NCBI RefSeq assembly: GCF_024704725.1
Contig: NZ_JALIQS010000008.1
Location: 124,001-188,000 of the forward strand
Source: Shinella sp. CPCC 101442
GTDB taxonomy: Bacteria; Pseudomonadota; Alphaproteobacteria; Rhizobiales; Rhizobiaceae
DNA: 64,000 nucleotides
Direction of reading: 5' to 3'
Made by a program: the position numbers and the translations under genes. The notes beneath the pieces were generated by a model. That model did no database searches, was not told the DNA's origin, and worked only from the letters and a program-made list of their open reading frames with translations. This document shows, piece after piece, positions 36,823 to 44,429 of this stretch; the stretch's first letter is position 1, and each line of letters starts with the position of its first letter.

Positions 36823-38313
36823 TTGTTCAAGCATTCCCAACTCGAATCCGTGAAAGCATGGGTTGTCCATCCGGCCCATGCGGCGATGCCGCTTCACGCA
36901 CGGATTCAGCGCGCGATCCGCCAACTGATCGTCGACGGCGCACTCGGGCCGGGCAAGCCGCTGCCGGCCTCACGCGCGCTCGCCAAATCGCTGGGGGTGT
37001 CGCGCGATACGATCGAAGCTTCCTATGCCCAGCTTCACGCCGAAGGCTTCATCGACCGCCGGGTCGGCAGCGGCAGCTTCGTTTCGGAGATCACAGAGTT
37101 CACGCCCGGTCGCCGTCTGACCCCGCGGGACACGCTCTTGCGCAACCATCCCCCCAACCTCAGCAAGCGGGGAGCCGCCATTTCCCGCAGCGGCGGCGTT
37201 CGCGAGGTGCTTTCACCGCGGCCGTTCGCCCATGGCGTGCCGGAAACGCGCACGTTTCCGCTTCAGCTCTGGGAACGTCTGGAACGGCAGGTTCGCAAAG
37301 AGGTAGGCGCGCAGACTCTGCTTCATGGCGATCCGCAGGGAACCGAGCCGCTTCGCCGCGCCATTGCCGACTATGTGAACCTCGAACGCGGCGCACGCGC
37401 CACGGCTGACCGGGTATTGGTGCTGACCAGTTCGCAGCAGGCCATGTCGCTGTGCGCGAACATGCTGCTCGATCCCGGGGATCGGATATTCATAGAAGAT
37501 CCGGCCTATTATGGTGCGCGCAAGGCTTTCGATGCGGCGGGTCTGGACTGCGTTCCGATTCGTGTCGACCGACAGGGGCTCATCATCGAGCAGATCATGG
37601 CTGAGCCGCACATGGCTAAGGCGGTCTTCCTGACACCCTCCCATCAGTTCCCGACCGGCTCGACGCTGGCGCTGGATCGCCGCCTGGCGCTGATCGAATG
37701 GGCCGCACGGAATCGGGCGTGGATCATCGAAGACGACTATGACAGTGAATTCCATTACACAGGCAAGCCAATGGCCTGCGTGCAAGGTCTCGATCCGCAC
37801 GACCGAACAATCTACATCGGCACCTTCAGCAAATCGCTCTTTCCGGGTTTGCGGATTGGCTACGTCGTGCTGCCGCCCCAACTCGTGAAGCCGATGACCG
37901 TTGCGCGCACGTTGCTGGATGGCCATACGGCCCCCATGGCGCAGCTGACGCTGGCCCGCTTCATGGAAGGCGGACATTTCGGCGCGTATGTTCGTGCCAT
38001 GCGCGGCATCTATGCGCAGCGGCTTGACGTGCTGGTTTGTCTCGTCCGCAAGCATCTATCGAATTTTGTCGAGCCGCATGTTCCTGTTGGCGGGCTGCAA
38101 ATGGCCTGTGTGTTGACCTGTGATCTCTCAGAGCGCATTACCATCGAAGCGGCACGACGGGTTGGGGTCGAGCTTCTCGGCTTGTCGGCGCTGCACGCTG
38201 CCGGCGATGCGAAGGCCGGCTTCCTGATGGGCTTTGCCCCCTACACACCTCTCGAAATCGAGGCGGCGGTCAAGAAGCTGGCGAATGCGCTTCGGGCAGT
38301 GATCAAACCATAA
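36823..38313 (+). CDS. MocR/PdxR-type regulator (GntR helix-turn-helix plus aminotransferase fold)
   Basis: 496 residues if started at the TTG at 36823; a GTG at 36850 is an alternative and the start is uncertain. N-terminal GntR winged helix (PLHARIQRAIRQLIVDGALG through VSRDTIEASYAQLHAEGFID), then a fold-type I aminotransferase domain with the PLP Lys337 in TFSKSLFPGLRIGY and EDDYDSEFHY. MocR proteins use PLP as ligand; PdxR members control vitamin B6 genes. It is divergent from benE-pdxY, which fits a PdxR-like role. Confidence 0.9.
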   Translation: MFKHSQLESVKAWVVHPAHAAMPLHARIQRAIRQLIVDGALGPGKPLPASRALAKSLGVSRDTIEASYAQLHAEGFIDRRVGSGSFVSEITEFTPGRRLTPRDTLLRNHPPNLSKRGAAISRSGGVREVLSPRPFAHGVPETRTFPLQLWERLERQVRKEVGAQTLLHGDPQGTEPLRRAIADYVNLERGARATADRVLVLTSSQQAMSLCANMLLDPGDRIFIEDPAYYGARKAFDAAGLDCVPIRVDRQGLIIEQIMAEPHMAKAVFLTPSHQFPTGSTLALDRRLALIEWAARNRAWIIEDDYDSEFHYTGKPMACVQGLDPHDRTIYIGTFSKSLFPGLRIGYVVLPPQLVKPMTVARTLLDGHTAPMAQLTLARFMEGGHFGAYVRAMRGIYAQRLDVLVCLVRKHLSNFVEPHVPVGGLQMACVLTCDLSERITIEAARRVGVELLGLSALHAAGDAKAGFLMGFAPYTPLEIEAAVKKLANALRAVIKP

Positions 38314-38468
38314 ACTGGCCCGGTTCTGCTGCCGGCCCAATGGTCTGGCTGGCTTGTTAAAAGTGGAAGGGAACAGCAGATCAAGCGCATGATAGGGGCT
38401 GACGGACAATGCCGCGCGAAACCTGCGTGGAGAAGAACCAAGCGTTCAGCATTTGAGGGAGATCAGCA

Positions 38469-38642
38469 ATGGGCATATCGAGAGCACCGCACGTGGTTCA
38501 AACGATCGAAAACTTAGGCGTAAGCGCAGTCGGTTTGTTGGTCGCCGATGATGCCGTTGCCGTTGCGATCGCCAATGAGAAGGCCCGCCAGTGCGATTCC
38601 ATCGAAATGATCGTCTCGGAGAACTTCGTGAGCCAGGCGGTT
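38469..38642 (+). pseudogene. glyA: Serine hydroxymethyltransferase gene, N-terminal fragment
   Basis: The ATG has GAGGGAG upstream. After a 25-residue leader the product reads DDAVAVAIANEKARQCDSIE and then MIVSENFVSQAV, matching the start of GlyA (IELIASENxVSxAVLEAQG). The match stops at the Val/Arg at 38642, where a piece of a glutathione S-transferase gene begins in another frame. Confidence 0.7.
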
Positions 38643-38723
38643 CGATCTCATCGAAATCGGCCTCGCGGCGCGAGACTATCTGATGGGCAATCGGTTCACG
38701 GTGGCGGACGGGTCAGTTCTCAG
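38641..38723 (+). pseudogene. Glutathione S-transferase gene, internal fragment
   Basis: Plus-strand reading FDLIEIGLAARDYLMGNRFT followed by VADG matches the conserved C-terminal-domain motif of GSTs (DYLMGDRFTVAD). Only about 28 codons remain. It is joined directly to the glyA fragment. Confidence 0.6.
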
Positions 38724-39070
38724 TGGCAATCAACAATCAAGCTGACCAGGTAAGGTCGTATATTCTCTAGTACCCGCCTGGATGCGATGGGAGCGATGCG
38801 TAGCTCGCAGAATTCAGATATCTTTCGCTGGAAATGACGTGATGAAATGTCGTTTTTGGTCATGCTCATTCCGTTTCTCTCGGCGCCAATGCCGAGGGCG
38901 AGCGGGAATATGAGGCGAGCTTTAACAAAATATGTTCAAGGTAGGTTGGCGGTCTTTTGATCGCTGCTGCTTAGACCAAAAGATACAGATGGGGTGCTGA
39001 GCGATAGATGGACTTGCAATAGCTCATTTATGGCAATATCCATGAGCTATAGAAAGGCTGGCTATAGCTC
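38724..39070. other. Intergenic region with a dispersed repeat and the Fic promoter
   Basis: It contains the 80-bp dispersed repeat (38861-38940) and the ATAGCTCAT operator-like repeats (39019-39072). No gene seen. Confidence 0.4.
38861..38940. repeat. 80-bp dispersed repeat (copy 1)
   Basis: It begins CATGCTCATTCCGTTTCTCT and contains the small hairpin CTCGGCGCCAATGCCGAG followed by GGCGAGCGGGAATA. A second copy, diverged, is at 61700-61776. Copy 1 lies upstream of fic and copy 2 upstream of hipBA. Origin unknown. Confidence 0.55.
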
Positions 39071-39072
39071 AT
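39019..39072. promoter_or_regulatory. Operator-like triple repeat ATAGCTCAT before fic
   Basis: ATAGCTCAT at 39019-39027, its inverse ATGAGCTAT at 39042-39050 and a third direct copy at 39064-39072 that overlaps the start codon. Copies 1 and 3 are 45 bp apart. This fits autoregulation of fic by its C-terminal winged helix. Confidence 0.55.
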
Positions 39073-40177
39073 GAAATGGAACTGGCAGAATGCCGACTGG
39101 CCAAATTTCAGGTACGACGCTGTAAGTCTGGTACCGTTGGAGCAAAAATTCCTGCAGTCCGCCGGCGAGGTCATTGGTGCCGTTCGGCATTTCAACGAGG
39201 ATGACAGCAACCAACTTCGCATTGAGTTGCTAAGCGACGAAGCGGTTAAGACCTCAGAGATCGAGGGTGAGTTTCTGGACCGCGTAAGTGTCCAGTCATC
39301 ACTCCGCCGGCAGTTCGGGCTCGACGCCGATGATAGACAGGTTCGTCCCCAAGAGCGGGGGATCGCCGAGATGATGGCGGATGTCTATCGAAACTGGCAG
39401 GTGTCGCTGCAGCATGAGGGATTGTTCCACTGGCACTCAATGTTGATGGCCGGAAATCGATACATTGAAACGATTGGTGCTTACCGCAAGCATGAAGACG
39501 CCATGCAGATCGTGTCAGGTCGATTGGATAAGCCCACAATCCATTTCGAGGCTCCTCCGTCTCGTCAGGCTGCCATTGAGATGGAGACCTTCATCACATG
39601 GTTCAATCAATCCAGGCCAAGTGGACAGACGCCACTTCAAGCTTTGACGCGTGCAGCGGTAGGCCATCTTTACTTTGAAAGCATCCATCCGTTCGAGGAT
39701 GGCAACGGTCGAATTGGGCGCGCGCTCGCCGAAAAATCCCTGGCACAAAACATTGGGCAACCAAGCCTCATTTCCCTCGCCTTTACGATCGAGAAGAGCC
39801 GGAAGTCCTACTATTCCGAGCTTGAGCGGCACCAACGCACGCTTGATATCACCGATTGGGTTATTTTCTTTTCAGAGACGATCCTGGATGCTCAACGCGC
39901 AACGCTTGAGCGCATAGATTTCTTCGTTCAGAAAGCAAAATTCTACGACCGTTTTAGAGATCGCCTGAACGAGCGGCAGGAAAAGGTGGTCGCGCGCATC
40001 TTCAAGGAAGGTACAGCAGGCTTCAAGGGCGGCCTAAGTGCAGAAAACTACATCTCGATCACAAACACATCACGCGCAACAGCGACACGCGATCTGCAGC
40101 AGCTCGTGGAGATTGGTGTCCTCATGCGTACGGGTGAACGTCGGCATACCCGTTACTCGCTGTCGTTGCAGAAATAA
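39071..40177 (+). CDS. Fic-family AMP-transferase with N-terminal inhibitory motif
   Basis: 368 residues. N-terminal DUF4172-like domain with the inhibitory helix TSEIEGE (61-67, the S/TxxxEG type, class II Fic). The Fic core is HPFEDGNGRIGRALAEKSLA with catalytic His206. The C-terminal winged helix (YISITNTSRATATRDLQQLVEIGVL) suggests DNA binding and self-regulation at the ATAGCTCAT repeats around its start. Such stand-alone class II Fic proteins AMPylate cell targets unless held by their own helix. No separate antitoxin is needed or seen. Confidence 0.9.
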   Translation: MKWNWQNADWPNFRYDAVSLVPLEQKFLQSAGEVIGAVRHFNEDDSNQLRIELLSDEAVKTSEIEGEFLDRVSVQSSLRRQFGLDADDRQVRPQERGIAEMMADVYRNWQVSLQHEGLFHWHSMLMAGNRYIETIGAYRKHEDAMQIVSGRLDKPTIHFEAPPSRQAAIEMETFITWFNQSRPSGQTPLQALTRAAVGHLYFESIHPFEDGNGRIGRALAEKSLAQNIGQPSLISLAFTIEKSRKSYYSELERHQRTLDITDWVIFFSETILDAQRATLERIDFFVQKAKFYDRFRDRLNERQEKVVARIFKEGTAGFKGGLSAENYISITNTSRATATRDLQQLVEIGVLMRTGERRHTRYSLSLQK

Positions 40178-40344
40178 ATCTGCTGCCAAAGCCATGAATT
40201 TCACTAACGTCATTATTTAGGTGAACGGCTGTTCGATTCCTCTCAAGAGCTTAATAATCACATGGCGGCGCGAAAATGGTTTGAGTTTCACTCTGGAGTT
40301 CGTCATGCAATTGCATTACTATATCCTTAGATGTGGAGATAGCT

Positions 40345-40653
40345 ATGGCTGCAAACGCTCTTGTCCAAACACGCATTGATTCCGACGTTCGGGATCGTGC
40401 CTCCGCCGTGCTTGAGAGCATGGGACTTACGGTATCTGATGCGGTCCGTATTCTGCTTACCCGTACAGCCAACGAGGGTGCGCTGCCACTTGAACTCCTT
40501 TCGGGAAGCGAAGCGCACGATGCTTGGTTTCGCGCGAGAGTGCTCGAAGCGCTGAACGATACTCTACCAGATGTGTCCGATGAAGAAGTCGATTCGCATT
40601 TTGCGCAACGTCGAGCAGCGGCGCGCCGCAAATCTGGTGCATCCAAATCGTGA
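40345..40653 (+). CDS. RelB/DinJ-type antitoxin
   Basis: Start at the ATG at 40345 (GGAGATAGCT upstream). 102 residues. The ribbon-helix-helix core is VQTRIDSDVRDRASAVLESM, then GLTVSDAVRILLTRTANEGA, as in DinJ/RelB. The C-terminal tail should bind a RelE/ParE toxin. The toxin start overlaps by 4 bp (GTGA), but the toxin gene is truncated, leaving the antitoxin without a working partner here. Confidence 0.85.
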   Translation: MAANALVQTRIDSDVRDRASAVLESMGLTVSDAVRILLTRTANEGALPLELLSGSEAHDAWFRARVLEALNDTLPDVSDEEVDSHFAQRRAAARRKSGASKS

Positions 40654-40802
40654 AGCTCACTTGGTCTGCGTTTGCATTATCGGATCGCGACGGCATTTTC
40701 ACATATATCGAGGCGGTTAACCCTTCAGCCGCCATCTTGATTGACGAACGGATCGTGGGCGCCACTCGTCGCCTGATCGATTTTCCCGCGAGCGGGCGCG
40801 TT
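40650..40802 (+). pseudogene. RelE/ParE-type toxin gene, 3' truncated
   Basis: The GTG start at 40650 gives VKLTWSAFALSDRDGIFTYI, then PSAAILIDERIVGATRRLID and FPASGRVG, a typical ParE N-terminus. After about 50 residues the homology ends; the expected last strands (RELVI and following residues) are replaced by the upstream region of the DnaQ-like gene, and the frame runs on to 40895. The toxin is probably inactive, since the C-terminal strand and its basic residues are needed in the family. Confidence 0.75.
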
Positions 40803-40821
40803 GGGAACCGGCGGCAGGATG

Positions 40822-41817
40822 ATGACAGCAAGAATGGCAGAACAATTCGATATGTTTTCGGAAGAGGTTTCGCGCGACCGGGTGGTCAAGCGTGACATTT
40901 CCAAACACGCCAAGCCGGAACAACCTACCGTCTCCATGAGTGAAGAGGAGATGGTCCAGCATCTTTCACTGACGGGCCGCTACCGCATCCTCACGAAACT
41001 TGCGCCGCGGACGATTGCGCCATTCCCGCGTCCGGAATACCCGCTCAAGGGCGTCATTCTCGATACCGAGACCACCGGCCTTAATGCTCGCGAGGATGAG
41101 ATCATCGAGATTGGCGTGATCGCTTTCACCTTCGATGGGACAGGAAGCATCGGTGACGTGACCGGCATCTATGGTGGACTGCAACAGCCGAGCGTTTCCA
41201 TTCCCTCCGAAATCACCAGGCTCACCGGGATCACTGACGACATGGTCGCCGGGCAAACGATCGACATGGCGGCGCTAGAAGCGCTGATTGAACCGGCTGA
41301 TCTGCTGATTGCCCACAATGCCGGTTTCGACCGGCCATTCTGCGAGGCGTTTTCTAATCTGTTCTCGGGTAAGGCCTGGGCTTGCTCCAACTCCGAGATC
41401 GCCTGGGCTTCCCGCGGATATGAAGGCACCAAGCTTGGATATTTGATCGGGCAAGCGGGATATTTTCATGAGGGTCATCGTGCGGTCGATGATTGTTTCG
41501 CTCTCTTGGAAGTTCTCGCCCGGCAAGATGATGGATCTTCGTTCTCCGCTTTTGCCGAACTCTATGAAGCAAGCCAGAGGTCGCGTGTCCGGATTTTTGC
41601 CGAGAACAGCCCCTTCGATATGAAGGACCACCTGAAGACGCGAGGCTATCGCTGGTCCAACGGCAGCGACGGCCGTCCCAAATCCTGGTGGATCGAGGTT
41701 GGGGAAGAAGCGCTCGATGATGAACTCCGCTATCTCAGGGTCGAAATCTACCGCTATCCAGACGCTGATCCACCCATCAAACGCCTCACCGCTTTCGACC
41801 GGTTCAGAGCCTTATAG
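40822..41817 (+). CDS. DnaQ-like 3'-5' exonuclease (DEDDh)
   Basis: 331 residues from the ATG at 40822; ATGs at 40819 and 40834 are alternatives. Exonuclease motifs: ILDTETTGLNA (Exo I), LLIAHNAGFDRPF (Exo II) and HRAVDDCFALLEVL (Exo III, DEDDh). A C-terminal extension (about 230-331) contains HLKTRGYRWSNGSDGRPKSW, also found in plasmid- and phage-borne exonucleases. It is not the polymerase subunit itself; a repair or phage-derived role is likely. Confidence 0.85.
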   Translation: MTARMAEQFDMFSEEVSRDRVVKRDISKHAKPEQPTVSMSEEEMVQHLSLTGRYRILTKLAPRTIAPFPRPEYPLKGVILDTETTGLNAREDEIIEIGVIAFTFDGTGSIGDVTGIYGGLQQPSVSIPSEITRLTGITDDMVAGQTIDMAALEALIEPADLLIAHNAGFDRPFCEAFSNLFSGKAWACSNSEIAWASRGYEGTKLGYLIGQAGYFHEGHRAVDDCFALLEVLARQDDGSSFSAFAELYEASQRSRVRIFAENSPFDMKDHLKTRGYRWSNGSDGRPKSWWIEVGEEALDDELRYLRVEIYRYPDADPPIKRLTAFDRFRAL

Positions 41818-41931
41818 CCCCCTTATCTCATCTCTGATTGGACCTATGCTTTGAGCGCATGGCCGACCTGAGGCCTTTTATCTTATCGATGAGCGTCCAA
41901 GAGCCTATATTCCAATCATCGAAACGACGTT

Positions 41932-41957
41932 GGAACCGAAGCAAGGTTGCTGGCGTC
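41932..41957 (+). promoter_or_regulatory. EcfG-like promoter before the DUF1127 gene
   Basis: GGAAC (41932-41936), 17-nt spacer, CGTC (41954-41957). This is one base off the alphaproteobacterial general-stress consensus GGAAC-N16/17-CGTT. It lies 27 bp before the ATG. Confidence 0.4.
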
Positions 41958-41983
41958 AAGAGACCTCACGAAAGGGGATCATC

Positions 41984-42130
41984 ATGAACGTAGCACGCTC
42001 CTTCAATAACTGGCGCAAGTACCGTCAGACCGTTACCGAACTTGGCCGCATGAGCTCCCGCGAACTGCAGGATCTCGGCATCAATCGCGCCGACATCCAC
42101 AGCGTTGCTCGCCAGTCGGTCGCTCGCTAA
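41984..42130 (+). CDS. DUF1127 small protein (YjiS-like)
   Basis: 48 residues, MNVARSFNNWRKYRQTVTEL, then GRMSSRELQDLGINRADIHS, the full DUF1127 core with the Arg-rich tail. Start at the ATG at 41984 (AAAGGGGATC upstream). DUF1127 proteins in Agrobacterium and relatives affect phosphate and carbon stress physiology; the RNA-binding role is known only for some members. It ends before a strong terminator. Confidence 0.85.
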   Translation: MNVARSFNNWRKYRQTVTELGRMSSRELQDLGINRADIHSVARQSVAR

Positions 42131-42154
42131 GCGACTTGTTCCTGCCCGTCCTGA

Positions 42155-43180
42155 ATGACGCTACGCCCGCTGATGACGCGGGCGTTTTTGTGTCTGGCCA
42201 CCTTAAAGAGGGGCCCGCGGCGTCTGGCCGACATGCCCGATCCTCAGATCGGTGCCAATGATGTTCTGGTTCGCATCGAGGCCACGGCGATCAACCTTCT
42301 CGATTCCAAGGTCCGCGACGGCGAATTTAAGCTGTTCCTACCCTATCGCCCGCCCTTCATTCTCGGTCACGATCTGGCCGGAACGGTCCTGCGCGTCGGC
42401 GCCAATGTCCGACAGTTCAAGGCAGGCGACAAGGTCTATGGCCGCCCGCGCGATCACAGGGCCGGCACCTTTGCAGAGATGATTGCGGTTAATGCCGCAG
42501 ACCTCGCGCTGAAACCGGCCAACCTTTCCATGGAGCAGGCTGCATCGATCCCGCTGGTCGGACTGACCGCCTGGCAGGCGCTGGTCGAGGTGGGCAAGGT
42601 CAAGCCCGGCCAGAAAGTGTTCATTCAGGCCGGCTCCGGCGGTGTAGGCACCTTCGCCATCCAGCTTGCCAAACATCTCGGTGCGACCGTGGCCACCACC
42701 ACCAGTGCGGAGAATGTCGAGCTGGTCAAGAGCCTCGGCGCCGATGTGGTCATCGACTACAAGGCACAGGACTTCGAGCAGGTTCTCTCCAGATACGATC
42801 TGGTGCTGAACAGCCAGGATGCCAAGACGCTGGCTAAGTCTGTGATCGTTCTGAAACCGGGCGGCAAGCTGATCTCGATCTCCGGCCCGCCGGACGGCCC
42901 GTTCGCCAAGTCGCTGAAGCTGAACCTCTTCTTTCGCTTCGTGATGCGCATGCTCAGCCAGAGCATTCTGAAAAAGGCAAAGAGCCGGGGTATCGACTAT
43001 TCCTTCTTGTTCATGCGCGCCGAAGGGCAGCAACTCGCCCAGATCGCCAAGCTGATCGACGCCGACGCCATCCGTCCGGTCGTGGACAAGGTGTTTCCGT
43101 TTGCACAGACGCCAGACGCCTTGGCCTATGTCGAAACCGGACGCGCCAAGGGTAAGGTCGTGGTCAAGGTTGCAGATTAA
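42155..43180 (+). CDS. NADP-dependent quinone oxidoreductase-like (MDR), altered N-terminus
   Basis: Medium-chain dehydrogenase/reductase: GAGxxG-type cofactor motif AGSGGVGTFAIQLAKHLGAT (about 167-186), and LGADVVIDYKAQDF, VLKPGGKLISISGPPD and VETGRAKGKVVVKV near the end. The family body begins at DMPDPQIGANDVLVRIEATA (about residue 27). The residues before it do not match the usual start, and the terminator at 42164-42189 lies inside them. Either translation starts at Met27 (42233) or the 5' end was lost when the gene was joined to the DUF1127 unit. Confidence 0.75.
   Translation: MTLRPLMTRAFLCLATLKRGPRRLADMPDPQIGANDVLVRIEATAINLLDSKVRDGEFKLFLPYRPPFILGHDLAGTVLRVGANVRQFKAGDKVYGRPRDHRAGTFAEMIAVNAADLALKPANLSMEQAASIPLVGLTAWQALVEVGKVKPGQKVFIQAGSGGVGTFAIQLAKHLGATVATTTSAENVELVKSLGADVVIDYKAQDFEQVLSRYDLVLNSQDAKTLAKSVIVLKPGGKLISISGPPDGPFAKSLKLNLFFRFVMRMLSQSILKKAKSRGIDYSFLFMRAEGQQLAQIAKLIDADAIRPVVDKVFPFAQTPDALAYVETGRAKGKVVVKVAD
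42164..42189 (+). terminator. Rho-independent terminator after the DUF1127 gene
   Basis: CGCCCGC (42164-42170), 7-nt loop, GCGGGCG (42178-42184), then TTTTT. It overlaps the first codons of the longest frame of the oxidoreductase downstream, so that gene must start later or lacks its own 5' end. Confidence 0.8.
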
Positions 43181-43213
43181 GGCTGCCGCCAAGATTGCGA
43201 ATTATGAGGCGCA

Positions 43214-43396
43214 GTGCTGATCGGCGTCGATCTTAGCCCTAGCCTCTCCGTCACCGGGTCGCTCGCGACAATTCTCTGGCTAAGTGCGCTACGCCGCGAG
43301 GGTTTGCATATCGGCGCCTGGGCCTTCCTGAAGATCGGCTTCATGGTGATGGGACCGGCGCTCGCTGCATCACTGGCTATTTTAGCGTTGCAATAG
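43214..43396 (+). pseudogene. ArsB/arsenite-pump gene, 3' fragment
   Basis: LIGVDLSPSLSVTGSLATIL through WLSALRREGLHIGAWAFLKI and to LAILALQ matches the last 60 residues of ArsB-type arsenite transporters (LIGVDLGPNLSVTGSLATILWL). A stop lies two codons before the first codon, so there is no upstream part. It is a remnant of a lost ars operon. Confidence 0.75.
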
Positions 43397-43598
43397 CGGA
43401 TGTAAAAGTCGGTGGCCGACTGAGCAAGTCTTGCTAGTCGGCGCGCAAGGCGGATCGCTGACATGCTCAGCGACTTGTAGATTCCGGCGTCCCGTCATTC
43501 GATTAAGTTAATGATTTCAAAGAACTTCGGAACAATGTTGGTTTTCGCCTATTGTAGACGGCTTGCGATGTCGCAAGCAGTTATACAGGAGTCAACGC

Positions 43599-44045
43599 AT
43601 GAAACTTTCCATCATTGCCGCCGCCTTCTCGATTGTCGCAGTCTCGGGCCTCGCCCATGCCCAGGAAACTGTTGCCACGGGAACGGACGCCATTCTGGCG
43701 GGGCCAGGGATCACGATGGGAAAAGCGGCAACCATGCCGCTGAAGTACGTTGAGATTAAAGACACCGATCTGGTCACCTCAAAGCTTGTTGGCGTCGATA
43801 TCTACAACAAGCAGGATGAGAACATCGGCGAAATTTCCGACATCGTAGTCGGCGACGGCAAATCCGTAATCGGTGTCGTCGCAAGCGTCGGTGGTTTTCT
43901 TGGCCTCGGCACCAGCTATGTGGTGATCGACCCCGCGTCCTTGGCTTTGGCAGACGACGACGGAACCTGGAAGGCCTACGTCGATACAAACAAGGATGAT
44001 CTCTCGAAGGCGCCGAAGTTCGATTACGACAAGATCAACAAGTAA
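43599..44045 (+). CDS. Secreted PRC-barrel domain protein
   Basis: Start at the ATG at 43599 (CAGGAG upstream) giving a clean signal peptide MKLSIIAAAFSIVAVSGLAH with cleavage after AHA. 148 residues. The mature part holds a PRC-barrel: LVGVDIYNKQDENIGEISDI and SVIGVVASVGGFLGLGTSYV. Exported single PRC-barrel proteins of this kind are common in rhizobia and often stress induced. Role unknown. Confidence 0.85.
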   Translation: MKLSIIAAAFSIVAVSGLAHAQETVATGTDAILAGPGITMGKAATMPLKYVEIKDTDLVTSKLVGVDIYNKQDENIGEISDIVVGDGKSVIGVVASVGGFLGLGTSYVVIDPASLALADDDGTWKAYVDTNKDDLSKAPKFDYDKINK

Positions 44046-44135
44046 AACCGGGCTGTCGCGCGGATGTTGAAGGCGAGGCCGGAACCATCTGCGAGGAAAC
44101 CCATTTACTCCACATAACAACCAAAGGAGACCCCA

Positions 44136-44339
44136 ATGGACTGGAACCGTGTTGAAGGTAACTGGAAGCAGGTCAAGGGCAAGATCAAGGAACAGTGGGG
44201 AAAGCTCACTGACGATGATCTAGATGTGATCGCCGGCAAGCGTGATCAGCTCGAAGGAAAGATCCAGGAGCGCTACGGTTACGCCAAGGATCAGACGAAC
44301 AAGGATATCGACGACTGGTATGGCCGTCAGACCTGGTAA
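44136..44339 (+). CDS. CsbD-family stress protein
   Basis: 67 residues: MDWNRVEGNWKQVKGKIKEQ, WGKLTDDDLDVIAGKRDQLE, then GKIQERYGYAKDQTNKDIDD. A full-length CsbD family member, hydrophilic and helical, with AAAGGAG upstream of the ATG. In alphaproteobacteria these genes usually belong to the general stress response. It ends with a strong terminator. Confidence 0.92.
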   Translation: MDWNRVEGNWKQVKGKIKEQWGKLTDDDLDVIAGKRDQLEGKIQERYGYAKDQTNKDIDDWYGRQTW

Positions 44340-44344
44340 TTTTA

Positions 44345-44366
44345 AACCCCGCTTCGGCGGGGTTTT
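44345..44366 (+). terminator. Rho-independent terminator after csbD-like gene
   Basis: AACCCCGC, TTCG tetraloop, GCGGGGTT followed by TTTT. Classic form. Confidence 0.9.
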
Positions 44367-44429
44367 CAATTCTAGCAGTATACGCGCAAAAATGCTGCCG
44401 GCTTGACGTCACTTAAAGTCGGCAGCTTT

